From: Hedera helix
Lineage: Eukaryota; Streptophyta; Magnoliopsida; Apiales; Araliaceae
Assembly (NCBI GenBank): GCA_947179155.2
Contig: OX359270.1
Location: 4,708,577-4,772,576 of the forward strand
DNA: 64,000 nucleotides
Direction: 5' to 3'
The translations under genes and the position numbers were made by a program. The notes beneath the pieces were generated by a model. It saw only the letters and a list, made by a program, of their open reading frames with translations, did no database searches and was not told the DNA's origin. This document shows, piece by piece, positions 36,401 to 49,066 of the stretch. Each line of letters begins with the position of its first letter. The stretch's first letter is position 1.

Positions 36401-39400
36401 AGAAATTAGGCGGGGTCCAAGCGAAAAATTTAGAGCTGTAATTGTTTTTTTTTAAATTTTAATAACTAAGCTACAAAACGACGTCGTAGGAATAAATGAA
36501 GAAGTTGAGGGTTGTTCGGGCCTTACTTGGGAAGCGGTTGGTGAAGCATCCAAAGCGGATAGCGTGTTAGAGTCTAGCATAAATAGTAGAAATGTTAAAG
36601 GAAGAAAACTCTATGAAGAATTTTTTTTGTTTAATGATGAAACGAAAGGAGATGGGGATAACGAGTATGAGTGTAAGTCCGATGGAGATATTATCTTGAA
36701 GGGATATGGAGAAGAAGAGTTAGAGAGATATAGAAGGATATGGAGATGAGAACTATTAGTTTATTTTTTTTATTATTTATTTGTGTTTAAACTTTAAACA
36801 ATTGCATGTTTCTGTTTGAATTTTGACATTAACAATATGGATATGTGTTTGAACTTTAAGCAAAAGCCTTTATTATCTTTATTATAGATTGTTTTCTTTT
36901 ATATTATTGTTTTGTTTGGATAAATGGAAGATAAAATATTAAAATTGGTTTAAAATAAAAAATCCCTCCTAGGCCCCACCCAGGCCCCACCCAGGCCCCG
37001 CCTAGGCCCCCCCGGCCGCCCGCCTCCTTAACTCAACTTGACAACGCCTTTAGCATGTAATATGTATATTATATTAAAGATCGAATTTCAACCTGGCTGT
37101 TTAATTCTGAATTTGGAATCTCCACGGCTGGATTAGTATCAAGGTCATGCAATTATAATTGAAATGTTGTATGGGTCACAGAGCCAGTGTTACAAATGTT
37201 GACAGTCTATGTTTTTTAATTTGGAAGTTGGGCTTCAATTTATTGTTAGATAAAGAAAAAGGCTTTTTCCTTGTGTTAAACTAAAAAAAATCCCTTGTGG
37301 ATTGGCTCAATTACACATTTTACCCTTGTGGTACAAAAAGTGGCTCTATTTTCCAACCCTACCATACCCTATCAGGAAAACAAATGAATGAAAAAATAAA
37401 ATAACCTCAAGATTGCTGGTTCCAAGCCCCCATACTAGGGGCCAAACTTACCTATCAATATGTGTGTGTGTCTATCTCTTTTCATTTTCAGACATTTAGA
37501 ATTTTCTGCTCATGATAATCTACTCTAATGATGCTATTGCAAAGATTACATTTTGTCCTTGTAGATAATTATAGGCTTAGGAGTCTTTCAAACATTTATG
37601 CTATGGTCTTTTGGAGTTTGTTGTGTTGTATTATTAACCACGCTATAATGATGTTTTCTCTTGCTCTATTTGATTTATCTCTACAGAAGGATAATAAATC
37701 CAATGCTGAAGGGCAAGAGGTTCTACGCGTGCGTGCCTATGGATCATCATTTTTTACTCTTGGAATAAATATAAGGTTTTCCTTCTTTTTCTGTGCAAGT
37801 AAATTCTGTTTTCTTATATAATGTTCGTTACGTATCCTTTTTGCATGTCAATCTAAAATGTAACTAGCCTAGGTAACTGATTGTCTGTTCATTAGGTAAA
37901 TGATTGTCTGTTCATTAGATTATAAAACTGAATGGTAATGTGAAGCATCAAGATTATCTCTTCATCTCTTAACAAAAAAGTATGAAAGATCACTAAGGGG
38001 AAGTCACGGAGTTCTCTTAAATTTGAATAGCGAAAGCTGAAAGCAACAAGGGGAAGCTTGACTGTGGATCCATTTATTATCCAACTGCATATTAGATGAT
38101 GTCCTATACAACTTGATGGAAGGCTCTTTATCTGATTTTTATTGACAAATGTACTCCAATCTCATCAATAAATATAGTATGTCTTGGAAGCATTTGCCAA
38201 GTGGCAGGAGAGAGAGTATCTAGAAAGATCCATTTGGTATTCTACAAGGATAATGCTAATCTATAGTCATACTTGCTGCTTAACAAAAACAGAAATGGAG
38301 TAATTGTAAGAAAAGGAAAGGATGTAGTACGTTAACACTTACAAAATTATTATTTTTTAATTAATGTCATTTTTTGTATGAAGACATTATTATCGTTAAG
38401 GGTAAACTGTTATGTTGTGAAATGGGTATCTAGCATTTACATTTCCTTCATAAATGGAGTGTGCTAAAAAAAGGAAAATTAGTGCTTGTTAAATTATAAA
38501 ATTAACTCCTTTTAATTTTTGCCATTTTTTAATACGAAGTCGTTAATATTGTTAAGAGTAAACTGTTATGTTGTCAAATGGTTATCTAGTGTTTATGTTT
38601 CTTTCATATCAATTGATACGGGTATTCTGAGTTATAGCTTGTGTGGATCTCAGCTTGGATGATTGTTTTTGGTTTTAGTGTCATTTTAGGTTCTGCACCA
38701 GAAAGCTTATGTTTTTTACTTTTTCTTGCAACTTTCAGGAATGGACGCTTTCTTCTTCACTCATCCAGGAATATCCTAACATCTTCAACACTGCTAGAAT
38801 GTGAAGAAGCTTTAAATAATGGAAGTATGACCGCAGCTGAAGTTTTTGTAAGCTTGAGAAGCAAAAGTATTTTGCATCTGTTTGCCTGTATTGGCAGGTT
38901 CTTAGGCCTTCAGGTAATATATGTTGTTGTTCTTTTTCTCCCCCCTCTCTGTTTTTCTAGATGTGCGAGTTGGGGTTCGGAGTGTCAAAGCTTTGCAAAG
39001 ATATCCAGTTAATCAAATTTATGAACTTTGCACCTAAGGTCTATCACTTATATACTTCAGAAATTTTCTTAAAAACAAGTTTTATAGTAAATTTTCAATT
39101 TGGAAATAATAAACTTTACTAGAGCATGGTAAATTTGCATGTGTTTAATATAAAGTTTCTACGTGTGATAGGTGCCACTATGATTTGGAAGTCAAACAGA
39201 ATAATGCATTAGAAGACACTAAATACTAGTTTAGAAAATTATCAACTATAGATGTCTCAATAGTCCATGTCAAAGTGGTAAATAGTGTATGTGATTTAAC
39301 TTGTTACATAGCTATGACACCTCACACATCATCAAATTTTTGAATATGCCACATTATGTATTTATGTTCAGTGTGTTAACTTGAGAAGTATTTTGTTGAT

Positions 39401-42400
39401 TAAAGGAGAGGGTTATCGGAAATTTTTCGTTTTGATTTATAGAGCTTCCATGACTAGCTAGGAGTTTTAATTATGGAGGCTAAATGGTGTCCCTGGTTTC
39501 ACTTTGAACTTCCCTTTTGTTGGAGTAACTGATCTCAGTGTTTGCATAGAATCTCCACTCTTGTTGATTATCTAGATTGAAGTACCAAAACAAACATGAT
39601 ATTAAATTATTAATAGATAAATGGTCTTAAAAAAAAATTCTATAGATTCTTGGTAACGCTCTATCAGTTAATATATTCACTGTTCTAAAAATCCCCGCCT
39701 AGGTCCGATTAATCCCCGCCTAGGCGCTAGGCCCCCCCCTGCCGCCACGCCTAGGCCGCCTAGCGCCTAGCCTATGCCCAAGGAGAAAAAAAAATCCCTC
39801 CAGAGAATTATATGGGACTGGGCGGGTAAGACAGAGAAATTAGGCAAGACATAAGCGAAAAATTTAGGGTTGCAATTATTTTTTTTTAATTTTAATAACT
39901 AAGCTACAAAACGATGTCATAAGAATAGATGAAGAAGTTGAGGACTGTTCGGGCCTTACTTAGGAAGCTATTGGTGAAGCATCCGAAGCGGATAGCGTGC
40001 TAGAGCCGAAGAGAAATAATAGAAATGTTAGAGTAAGAAAACTCCATGATTTTATTTTTTTGTCTGAAAATGATACGGAAGAGGGAAATGAGGAGTACGA
40101 GTGTGAGCCCGATGGGGACATTATCTTGGAAGAATATAGAAAAAAAGAGTTAGAGAGAGATATAGAGGTATATGGAGATGAGGACTATTAGTTTGTATTT
40201 TGTTATTATTTGTTTATGTTTGAACTTTAAACAATTGCGTTTTTTTGTTTGAACTTTGACATTAGCAACATGAATATGTGTTTGAACTTTAAGCAAATGC
40301 CTTTATTATCTTTATTATAGATTGTTTTCCTTTATATTATTATTTTGTTAGGATAAATGTAAGATAAAATATTAAAATTGACATAAAATAAAAAATCCCG
40401 CCTAGGTCCCGCCCAGGCCCCGCCTAGGCCCCCTAGGCGCTAGGCCCCCCCGGCCGCCCGCCTCCCGCCTCCCGCCTAGCGCCTTTTAGCGCCTTGAATA
40501 TATTACTCCATTCCTGAAATAGTACTCTAATTTGACATTTTGACCTTTTTTTAAACTCATATTAAGGTATGCCTACACCGAACTTAAACATAACGGTTTT
40601 CAATTTATTTTTTTCCAGTAACTTATTTACTTTTAAAACTTAATACTGAAAAGAAAATCAGTAAATTTAATATTGTGTAAATGTGTACTAGGCTATCCTT
40701 AACGTGCTTTAAAAAAGCCAAAAAGTTATATAAGCTGAGTAATGATATGGTGACAAAACATGGTTATAAAAAAGTAGATACAAACTGACGTGTCAACATG
40801 TAACTAGTTAGTACTTTACCATACACGGGTGGGCCCAGTAGTTTTAACCGACCACAACTATACACATTATTTTGTATATCATTTTGTAGCCATTCTTTAG
40901 TCAACAAAGCATTATTGATATAAGATATTCCTTTTTGTATAGAGGGAATACTATACGTCTTGTGGTATAATATTTTACTTTTTTGCACTATATGCCCAAT
41001 TGAATCAAGTACATTTTTTTTTCCAGGTGTATGAACATGGCTTCTCTGCTGTGAAGGTGCCAAAGAGCATTTTAAATGGTTCTAGTATGTTGCTTATGGG
41101 ATTCCCAGAGTGTGTTAGCTCTTACTTTCTACTAATGCAACTGGACAAGGACTTTAAGCCCCTTTTTAAGTTACTCGAGACTCAGCCAGATCTATCAGAA
41201 AAAGTGCAATCATTTGGTGACTTGAATCATGTGATTCGAGTGAAAAACATCGATGTTGGTCAGATGCAGATGCTTGAAGATGAACTCAATTTGAGCCTCC
41301 TTGACTCTGTAAAACTACTCTCGCTCTCAGCTAACAATGCGGGTACTAATCAGACTTCTGAAAACGGTCTTGTTTTGGAGTTCAGCATCAGAGGTTCTAA
41401 TCTTAAGTCCGCTTTTCCATCAAGTTTCTCGTCGGTTGTTGATGAAGTGTTTGAGCTTGAAAGAGGTTCATCGACCCCTTCTTTCTCTGTTCAGATTCCC
41501 ACTTCAATGCTTAATACTTCTCCGGCTTCTCATATTGGCTCTGGTCCAATAAATCCTCATGGCATAAAAGCTGGAACATCCTCTCCTAATTGGGAGATAG
41601 GAACACAGATAAATAATTTGTCTAAAGTTGCTAATGTAACCCCCGATTACAGTAATTCAACTTATTTGTCAAGCAATTTGATGGGCTTGACGCAATCCGG
41701 TTCTGCAAGTTTACTATCTTCTGGCCCAGGAAGGAGCACGACTGTGAAGAAACTATCAGCTTCCAAGTCTGATCAAGATTTGGCTTCTCTCAGATCTCCA
41801 CATTCTGCTGAGATGGATCTTTATACCAAAATGGATGAAGATCAGCTCATGTCTGGAAAATGGTCAGCTCGACTACCACGACCAACTGTTTCTCAAGTTT
41901 CTGCATTAAGTGCAAAATCGAATGTAGCTGGATCTTTTCACGTTTCTAGATCTAACTCATGGGTTACGACTCCCGTATGTAAGATTATTATTCAGCGATC
42001 TGTTTTAATTATATTTTGTATAATTTTAGTCAACAAGTTTCGTTGCAGTTTAACTACATTTTAATAAATGCTCCATTTTCCAGCTGAAGGGCCAGATACA
42101 GCAACTTTGCGTAGCTCGGGTCTTGATATTGCTCCTGTACATGATAAGGGATCAGGAAAGCGTACAGTTTCAGATATGCTGAACTTAGTTCCGTCTCTCC
42201 AGTGCCTAGAGGTCAATGGAAGATCTTTTACGAGAAGAAAGATCACAGAGTCAGCTCTTATTCAACGACCTTTATCCCAGATGGTCATATCATCGGAAGT
42301 GATTGGTAAAACTGAAGGATATAGTTATGCAAATCTTATAGCCGAGGCAAATAAAGGGAATGCACCCTCCAATATATATGTTTCAGCTCTTCTCCATGTA

Positions 42401-45400
42401 GTAAGCCATTGCTCGCTTTGTATCAAGCATGCCCGGTTAACTAGTCAGATGGAGGCACTTGAAATTCCATTTGTTGAAGAAGTGGGTCTAAGAAATGTAT
42501 CCTCAAACTTGTGGTTCCAACTCCCGTCTTCCACAGGTGATTCATGGAAACACATTTGCTTGCGACTTGGCCGACCTGGAAGCATGTATTGGGATGTCAA
42601 AATCAATGATCAGCACTTTAGGGACTTGTGGGATCTTCAGAAGGGAAGCAATAGTACTCCATGGGGTTGTGGTGTTCGTATTGCAAATACATCTGACATA
42701 GATTCCCATATTCGTTATGATCCAGAAGGCGTTGTTCTGACTTACAACTCTGTTGAGGCTGATAGCATTAAGAAGTTAGTGGCAGATATTCAAAGGCTCT
42801 CTAATGCTAGGATGTTTGCCCTAGGAATGCGGAAACTGCTTGGTGTAAGTTCAGAAGAAAAGTTGGAAGATGGCACTACACATTGTGATGGTAAAGTACC
42901 AGTTGGAGTAAAAGGTGGTGTTGAGGTGGCTGATAAGTTTTCAGAACAGATGAAGAAGGCATTTAGAATTGAAGCAGTTGGACTGATGAGTTTGTGGTTC
43001 AGTTTTGGTTCGGGAATCCTTGCACGGTTTGTTGTGGAATGGGAATCAGGTAAAGAAGGATGTACAATGCACGTGTCTCCTGACCAGCTTTGGCCTCATA
43101 CTAAGGTTCATATCTTTTTTTTCTTTAGAGTCTATGTTATTTTACGTTCCAGGCCTTAATTCATGAGCATATAGTATCCTTTCAGGCTAATCAATTGATG
43201 AAATCCATCCAAGGACTAGGAATCAAATAATTTTAACTCCGATAAAATCAATATATTCATGTGAATTATTATTCATTTAACCCCTTTGAATTAACTTGTT
43301 TGTTGTGAACTCAAAACATTCATGGGAATATTAAGTTGACTTGTCTTCTTTTGATGCTACACGTAAATAATATTTGATCCCAGGCACAACGATGCAATTA
43401 TTAGGGGTGCGCTCTACTGCTGAGCTAATAGCCCATCTAACGGGATCTTGAAAAACAAGTAATTTCTATTGTTGCATTTATCGGGGGGCGTTCGTAGTGA
43501 CTAAGTTAAGGATTAGTAATCTTTCTTAAAAATCGAATGTATTCGGTCTTATACAGTTATACATATGCGAGGACGGTAATCAAAAAAGAAAGAACTCATC
43601 TTCTTTCTTTTATCACTTAGGAGCCGATCATCCAAATTTGGAGTACACTCATATCTTATATATCTCATAGAGTATTCAAAGTAATATTGTAGCTATTTTG
43701 TTACCATGAGGGGCCATGAACTAATAAGGGACCCTGCCAATATGAATTCTTGATTGTTGCACTCCTTCCTATTGATTCTTTACCTCTTCCAACTTGCTTT
43801 ATGCAAGCGCAAGTTAATTATCTTCTGGGATTGGGACATAATTAAAATAATTATCTACCCAATGATCAATAAGTACTCAAAATCTCAATCTCTCTTGTCG
43901 TCATCAAACATCAATTCATATTCATAACAACTCTTAATTGCTGAAAGTTCTCAAAATCTCAAAATGACATTTCCTCTTGAGAGTGAATCACATCTAAATA
44001 ATCTCGACCTCGTGATCACATTTATTATGGTGACTTGCTCTGCTTCTGTTGCCTACTATACCATGATACTAAAGAGCTCTAATATTAACCGACGTAGAAC
44101 GAAAGTGATGAATTAGATATCGTTTAGTTGACGAACCCAAAATTCACTAGGCAAAATAACTCTAAATTTCACTAGGGGCCTTTACATTTACAAGGAAAAA
44201 GAATTTTGAAATCCACCAGAGAGGGTAAAAAATACTCAAAGATAATTTTTATTAATCAAAAGATGTCTTACAATTACAATGTAATAATGCTGGCTGTTTT
44301 ATAAGAAGGTCAATTGCAATACAGAAGGAAAGTCAGATGAAAATTAAGTACAATTTTAGATGACACTTAAAATTTTCTTAATTCAGACTAATTTAAAATC
44401 CCTAATTAAAACGTAAAAATGATCTTAAAATAAGGCTAACAAAATCCGAACTCAAAATTTGAATATTACAAATTATAAGAGTTAAGATACAAAGAACATA
44501 ATATTGTGTCCATCAGATTTAGTTTACTAGAGGGTACCAGTGTTAACTTTTTTAAAATTGAGGAAGTACCGGTTGTATTTAGGACTTTCTCCAGGGGTAG
44601 TGGGTACTCGGTGTAACTTACTCTAATTCCTTAGATCAAAGAGAAAGGTCAAATAGAAGGCTGGTGCTCTTCAAGTGGAAAGTGAGAATTGCAAAGAGAA
44701 AAAATATGTGTATGTATAATAAAAAGGTACAACCTTCTAATCCCTATATATTTTGAAAACTCTGTTACTGTGAAACTCTCAGGAAAGAATTAGAGAAGGG
44801 ACTAACTAGATGCGAAGAAACTGATCGCCTGACACAGCACAATTGTGTAAATACTCTCTCATTTCTAGAATTAAAGATCAATGTTGACTTTTTAAAAGTT
44901 ATTTCAAGTCATTTTCAAATTTAAAATCGGCATGATTTATTTAAATTTTGAAAATAAGAAATCTCATATTTATTAGTACTTTTTGATAGTTTATAATAAT
45001 TGTATTTGTATTGACAAAATTAAATGGATTCATATCAATTTTGGATATGATAATGTTTAGTACAATTCATGCTTTAATATTAATTTTTGGCCGGAGCATT
45101 GGGGGTTAACTATTTAGGAAATAGGTGTAGATTTTTAGTTCAATGTTAACATTAGATTTTCTATAAATATTAGCAGCCACTATCATACTCTTGAGTAGTA
45201 TTGTGTTCTATAAGTTTTTCTTTATTTAATTTTTTTATTGTTCCACTTTGATTCTTCAAAATTGTCTTATATCCGATTATCTTGATGTAATAATTTTGTA
45301 TTCTTTTTTCTTTTTTGCAGTTTCTGGAAGATTTTATTAATGGAGCGGAAGTTTCATCCCTTTTGGATTGCATTCGCCTCACTGCAGGACCCTTGCATGC

Positions 45401-48400
45401 TCTTGCGGCAGCAACACGGCCAGCGAGAGCTGCTCCAGTTTCTGTGGTTCCTGGTGTTACATCATCCATCTCTTCTGCAACAAAACACAGTGGCTACATT
45501 CTATCTCAGGGGCACTTGCCAACCAATTCAAGTACAAGTACTAGTCAAACCCCATCTGGTCTTGTTGGGAACCCTGGTGCTTCCACCACTACAGCTACTC
45601 TTCATCCTCACAACCATCATGGTGCTGCAATGTTGGCTGCTGCCGCCTCAGTCGCTTGGCGAGGTGGCCCTGGCATTGTTCCTAGTTCATTGTTACCAAT
45701 CGATGTCTCTGTTGCACTTCGTGGTCCGTACTGGATTCGTATTATATATCGCAAACATTTTGCTGTTGACATGCGGTGTTTTGCTGGAGATCAGGTTTGG
45801 TTACAACCAGCAACACCACCCAAAGGGGGGCCTTCAGTTGGAGGGTCATTACCATGTCCTCAGTTTCGCCCTTTCATTATGGAGCACATCGCTCAGGAAT
45901 TGAATGGCTTAGACCCTAACTTTACAGGTGTTCAACAAACAGTTGGACTGAGTAGTTCGAACAATGCAATTCCAAGTACAGGTTCACAACTATCTGCCAC
46001 CAATGGAAACAGAGTTAACACTCCAGCTTCTGTAGGGATATCACGTCCTGGAAACCAAGTAAATGGTCTCAATCGTGTAGGAAATTCTCTTCAATCATCC
46101 TCAAATTTGTCCGTGGTTAGCTCAGGGTTGCCTTTGCGTAGATCACCCGGGGCAGGTGTCCCTGCACATGTTAGAGGAGAACTAAATACAGCTATCATTG
46201 GACTTGGGGACGATGGAGGTTATGGTGGTGGATGGGTTCCTCTAGTTGCTCTTAAGAAGGTTCTTAGAGGTATTCTGAAATACCTAGGAGTACTGTGGCT
46301 ATTTGCACAGTTACCAGATCTTTTGAAAGAGATCTTGGGTTCAATTCTCAAGGAAAATGAAGGAGCACTGTTAAATCTTGACCAGGAGCAGCCAGCCTTG
46401 CGCTTTTTTGTTGGGTAAGACAATCACATTAGTCATCACTTGTCAGTAGCCGTTCTCTATTAATGTTCCCTTTTCTTTTTAAATTAGTTGCTTATTGTTC
46501 CCTGTGCACGTTTCTTGCTTAATGTTTCTCATGAGTATTTGCATGGGCTAGTTTCGTTGATTGGATGTTTATATTTCATAGAACTTTTTCAACTATTTAT
46601 TTTCTTATTATATCTGGTTTATTAATGAGAAAATCGAAATATATCGGCTGTCATGATTGTTTTCCTCTTTATTTCCTAAATGTACTACATTATGTATACT
46701 ATCCTAGTCTTTGGAATTTTGTGGTGCATATATTTTATGTGTATGTGTATAACATAAGGGTGGCTCGTGTGTGTTCAATGTAATAGCCACAGTTTTTGAG
46801 ATAAATATATCCATTAGTTAAACTTATAATCTTAAAGCAGCTATTCAATTCATAGATAGGTGAGATTTGGTAATGATGCCTTGAACCCAAATACTTTGTT
46901 TTGGCTAACAATTAGGCACCTTTTGGTTTGTGGATTTGAGGTGGAATTTGGGGGAGATTTGAGTTAGTACACTTCAAATCCAAATATTTTGTTTGTAGTG
47001 AAAAGCATGTTTCATATTATCAAATTTATCGAAATCATATCTAATATATAAGCGCGAGCATCCTACGGTGTAAACAGTTTTGGTGAAGCCTTTTGGCGTC
47101 CCAAAATGCCCCTCACCTTTTGTCGTAATTCCTATTTTATCCTTTTTATATTAATTTTTTATTTAGTCCTTCAATTTTTATAAAATTCTTATTTTACCAC
47201 ACATAAATTTACACACGCAACGCGTATGCCACCGGATTCTAATATATGTAAAATTTACGTAGATATCTTTCTATATATCATTAAAATTGCTAGCATCCAT
47301 ACGCAAATGCATTTACGATGATGAAACCAACTAAGAAACAATTAATAAACCAAATCAAAATACTATTCACTATATTTCGACTAGAAAAAAGTCACTTTAT
47401 AATATTAGGAATAGTAATAAGAATTCACATTTTTTTGACTTATCCTCCTCCTCGTTGCAAACTTATATGTATTTTACGAATTATCACAACCCGAGTTATC
47501 AACTTGTGCTAGTTAAGAACTGTTCTTGAATATTGTGGGGTGGGTGTGTGTATACAGAGAGGGAGAGGTCGACCAAAAATTACTTAGGGGAAGGTAGTAC
47601 AAAGAGACTTGATGGAGCGGAATATAACATGGGACTTGGCCTGTGATAGGGATGAGTGGCAGAATGTGATTCTTATTTTGAAGGCTGAGTAGGGTGTTAC
47701 TATTAGTGTTTTTTTTGGTATACCTCTTCTGCTTCCTTTGCTTATTTTATTTTCTTTATAGCTTTGGTTGTTTTTTTAGTTTTCTTTCTATGTTTCTACT
47801 TTTTCACTGTGATATGGAATGGTATAAAAAGTGTGTTGAGTTGAGGAATTTACAGCTCATTTTCTTTTAACCTTCATTTTCAGAATTATGAGTACAATGT
47901 CTTGTTATGATCTTCGTTTTAGTTCTGATAATTCTATTCATACTGATGTTTCAGGCACACACATACCGACTTGTTCGGGAAAAATAGATACGTACATACT
48001 GACTTGTACACAGTTACAACTATCACATGGATAGAGGGCCTATTGCTTGATATACTATTGGCATTCTTCATAAGCGTCATAATTATGATCTCAATGGTTA
48101 TTATAACATTTTAATCCCAATGCAGTTATAAGTTCTGTTATTCTCAGCCTAGTTTTTCAACTTTCTGAGTATTAAAAATCCTTGGTGCTTCAGTAGCCAA
48201 TATTTTTCAGTCCATACCATGCGTAAGTAGTTCATGTAGGTTCTGATAAAATAACTTTCTGCAGGGGGTATGTGTTTGCTGTCAGTGTGCACAGAGTTCA
48301 GCTTCTTCTCCAAGTCCTCAGTGTGAAGAGGTTTCATCATTCACAGCAACAACAGCAGCAAAACTCAGCTATTGCTCAAGAGGAATTAATGCAATCTGAA

Positions 48401-49066
48401 ATATGCGAAATATGCGACTATTTTAGCCGTCGTGTTGCATCAGAGCCCTATGATGCTTCTCGTGTTGCATCTTTTATTACTCTTCTTACTTTGCCAATTT
48501 CAGTTTTGAGAGAGTTTTTGAAGCTTATAGCATGGAAGAAAGGATTAGCTCAAGCACAAGGTGGAGATATAGGCCCTACACAAAAGTCCCGCATTGAATT
48601 ATGTCTTGAGAATCATTCAGGATTAAATACCTATGGAAACTCCGAGTATTCTTCTGCATCAAAAAGCAATATCCATTATGATCGGCCTCATAATTCTGTT
48701 GATTTTGGGTTGACCGTTTTACTTGATCCTACTCACATACCTCACATAAATGCTGCCGGTGGAGCTGCTTGGTTGCCCTACTGCGTTTCCGTGAGGCTGA
48801 GATATTCATTTGGTGAAAAACCAACAGTGTCATTTCTAGGGATGGAGGGAAGCCACGGTGGCCGGGCTTGCTGGCTGCGACTCGATGACTGGGAGAAATG
48901 TAAACAGAGGGTGGTTCGAACTGTGGATATGAATGGATGTTCAGCTGGGGATCTTAATCAGGGAAGGTTGAGAATAATTGCAGATAGTTTACAAAGGACA
49001 CTACATATGTGCCTTCAAGGATTAAGGGATGGCAATGCAATCCCTGGAAGCACTGGAACTACTTGA
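33279..49066 (+). CDS. MED14: MED14, Mediator complex subunit 14 (STRUWWELPETER); 8 coding exons
   Basis: Spliced CDS: 33279-33488, 34990-36069, 37687-37775, 38739-38913, 41027-41978, 42084-43105, 45321-46414 and 48265-49066; 5424 nt, 1807 residues plus TGA. All introns are GT-AG and all phases agree. The protein follows plant MED14 from end to end: the N-terminal Med14 domain (KWCQQVPLIQY, SLFFMHEGLQQARAP), then LTGSYQRLPKC and GDDLERRM, a Ser-rich variable middle, NDQHFRDLWDLQKGS, LPIDVSVALRGPYWIRIIYR, and the conserved C-terminal third through GMEGSHGGRACW. MED14 is the architectural backbone linking the Mediator head, middle and tail modules, and acts in the nucleus in RNA polymerase II transcription. 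Arabidopsis MED14 is about 1700 residues, so length is normal. ATG 33279 is preferred because it begins the conserved MAEIGQETVE. No internal stop or frameshift is seen, so I judge it functional. Confidence 0.96.
34990..36069 (+). CDS. MED14: MED14 exon 2 (residues 71-430)
   Basis: CTGCAG|GTT to AAAAAG|GTCAAT, phase 0. Contains most of the Med14 domain. Its open frame runs past the donor by chance to 36195. Confidence 0.93.
36246..37057. mobile_element. Non-autonomous hAT-like element in MED14 intron 2
   Basis: Starts CAGTGTTCTAAAAATCCCCG and shares its whole layout with the element at 39678-40496: GCCTAGGC-rich subterminal blocks at both ends and a central 61-codon frame (36564-36749). The right end has diverged and no 8-bp duplication is visible, so that limit is approximate. 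Confidence 0.65.
37687..37775 (+). CDS. MED14: MED14 exon 3
   Basis: CTACAG|AAGGAT to ATAAG|GTTTTC; 89 nt, ends in phase 2 and is completed by exon 4. Encodes QEVLRVRAYGSSFFTLGINI, nearly invariant in plants. Confidence 0.92.
38739..38913 (+). CDS. MED14: MED14 exon 4
   Basis: TTTCAG|GAATGG to CTTCAG|GTAATA; 175 nt. With exon 3 it encodes residues 431-518. Confidence 0.92.
39678..40496. mobile_element. Non-autonomous hAT-like element in MED14 intron 4 (819 bp)
   Basis: Flanked by the 8-bp direct repeat AATATATT (39670-39677 and 40497-40504). Starts CACTGTTCTAAAA and ends TTTTAGCGCCTTG. Subterminal regions are packed with GCCTAGGC and GGCCGCC words on both sides. A 64-codon frame (39997-40191, ending GDEDY) is homologous to that in the intron-2 copy and may be the remnant of a transposase C-terminus. 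Confidence 0.75.
41027..41978 (+). CDS. MED14: MED14 exon 5
   Basis: TTCCAG|GTGTAT to CCGTAT|GTAAGA. The donor GTAAGA at 41979 is chosen over GTATGT at 41975 because only it keeps the frame with exon 6. Includes the Ser-rich variable region. Confidence 0.9.
42084..43105 (+). CDS. MED14: MED14 exon 6
   Basis: TTCCAG|CTGAAG to ACTAAG|GTTCAT after a 105-bp intron. With exon 5 it encodes residues 519-1176, ending VSPDQLWPHTK. Confidence 0.93.
43379..43592 (-). pseudogene. Plastid DNA insertion (trnI-GAU 5' exon and rrn16-trnI spacer) in MED14 intron 6
   Basis: The minus strand carries the 5' exon of plastid tRNA-Ile(GAU) (43398-43434), the first bases of its intron (43379-43397), and the upstream spacer toward rrn16, including the complement of CGGTCTTATACAGTTATACA. 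Against the plastid sequence as I remember it, the changes are mostly C to T or G to A, for example GCAATTATTAGGGGTGCG for GCAATTATCAGGGGCGCG, as expected of methylated nuclear DNA. The exon is isolated and mutated, so it is not a functional tRNA gene. Confidence 0.75.
43593..45320. other. Remainder of MED14 intron 6
   Basis: About 1.7 kb of AT-rich sequence. No element termini or coding motifs recognised. Confidence 0.5.
45321..46414 (+). CDS. MED14: MED14 exon 7
   Basis: TTGCAG|TTTCTG to TTGG|GTAAGA, ending in phase 2. Encodes FLEDFINGAEVSSLLDCIRL, a Ser/Thr/Gly-rich linker, and the conserved RGPYWIRIIYR and GGWVPLVALKKVLRGILKYL segments. Confidence 0.94.
47040..47242 (+). mobile_element. 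Small non-autonomous Helitron in MED14 intron 7 (203 bp)
   Basis: Starts TCTAATATATAAGCG after a host A, and ends with an ACGC/GCGT hairpin, 13 bases, then CTAA before a host T. Length and 5' end closely resemble the Helitron at 32752-32952. Confidence 0.6.
48265..49066 (+). CDS. MED14: MED14 exon 8 (C-terminus)
   Basis: CTGCAG|GGGGTA to TGA at 49064-49066. Encodes GGYVFAVSVHRVQLLLQVLS through GMEGSHGGRACW to the end. Confidence 0.94.

Noticed and set aside
41975..41978. GTATGT donor at 41975 for MED14 exon 5
   Set aside because: It would put exon 6 out of frame; GTAAGA at 41979 keeps the frame and the expected protein.
43398..43434. Functional tRNA-Ile gene
   Set aside because: Only the 5' exon of a split plastid tRNA is present, with substitutions; the 3' exon is missing.
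45340..45903. 187-codon frame overlapping MED14 exon 7
   Set aside because: It is the shifted-frame shadow of the conserved exon and has Leu-rich, non-protein-like composition.
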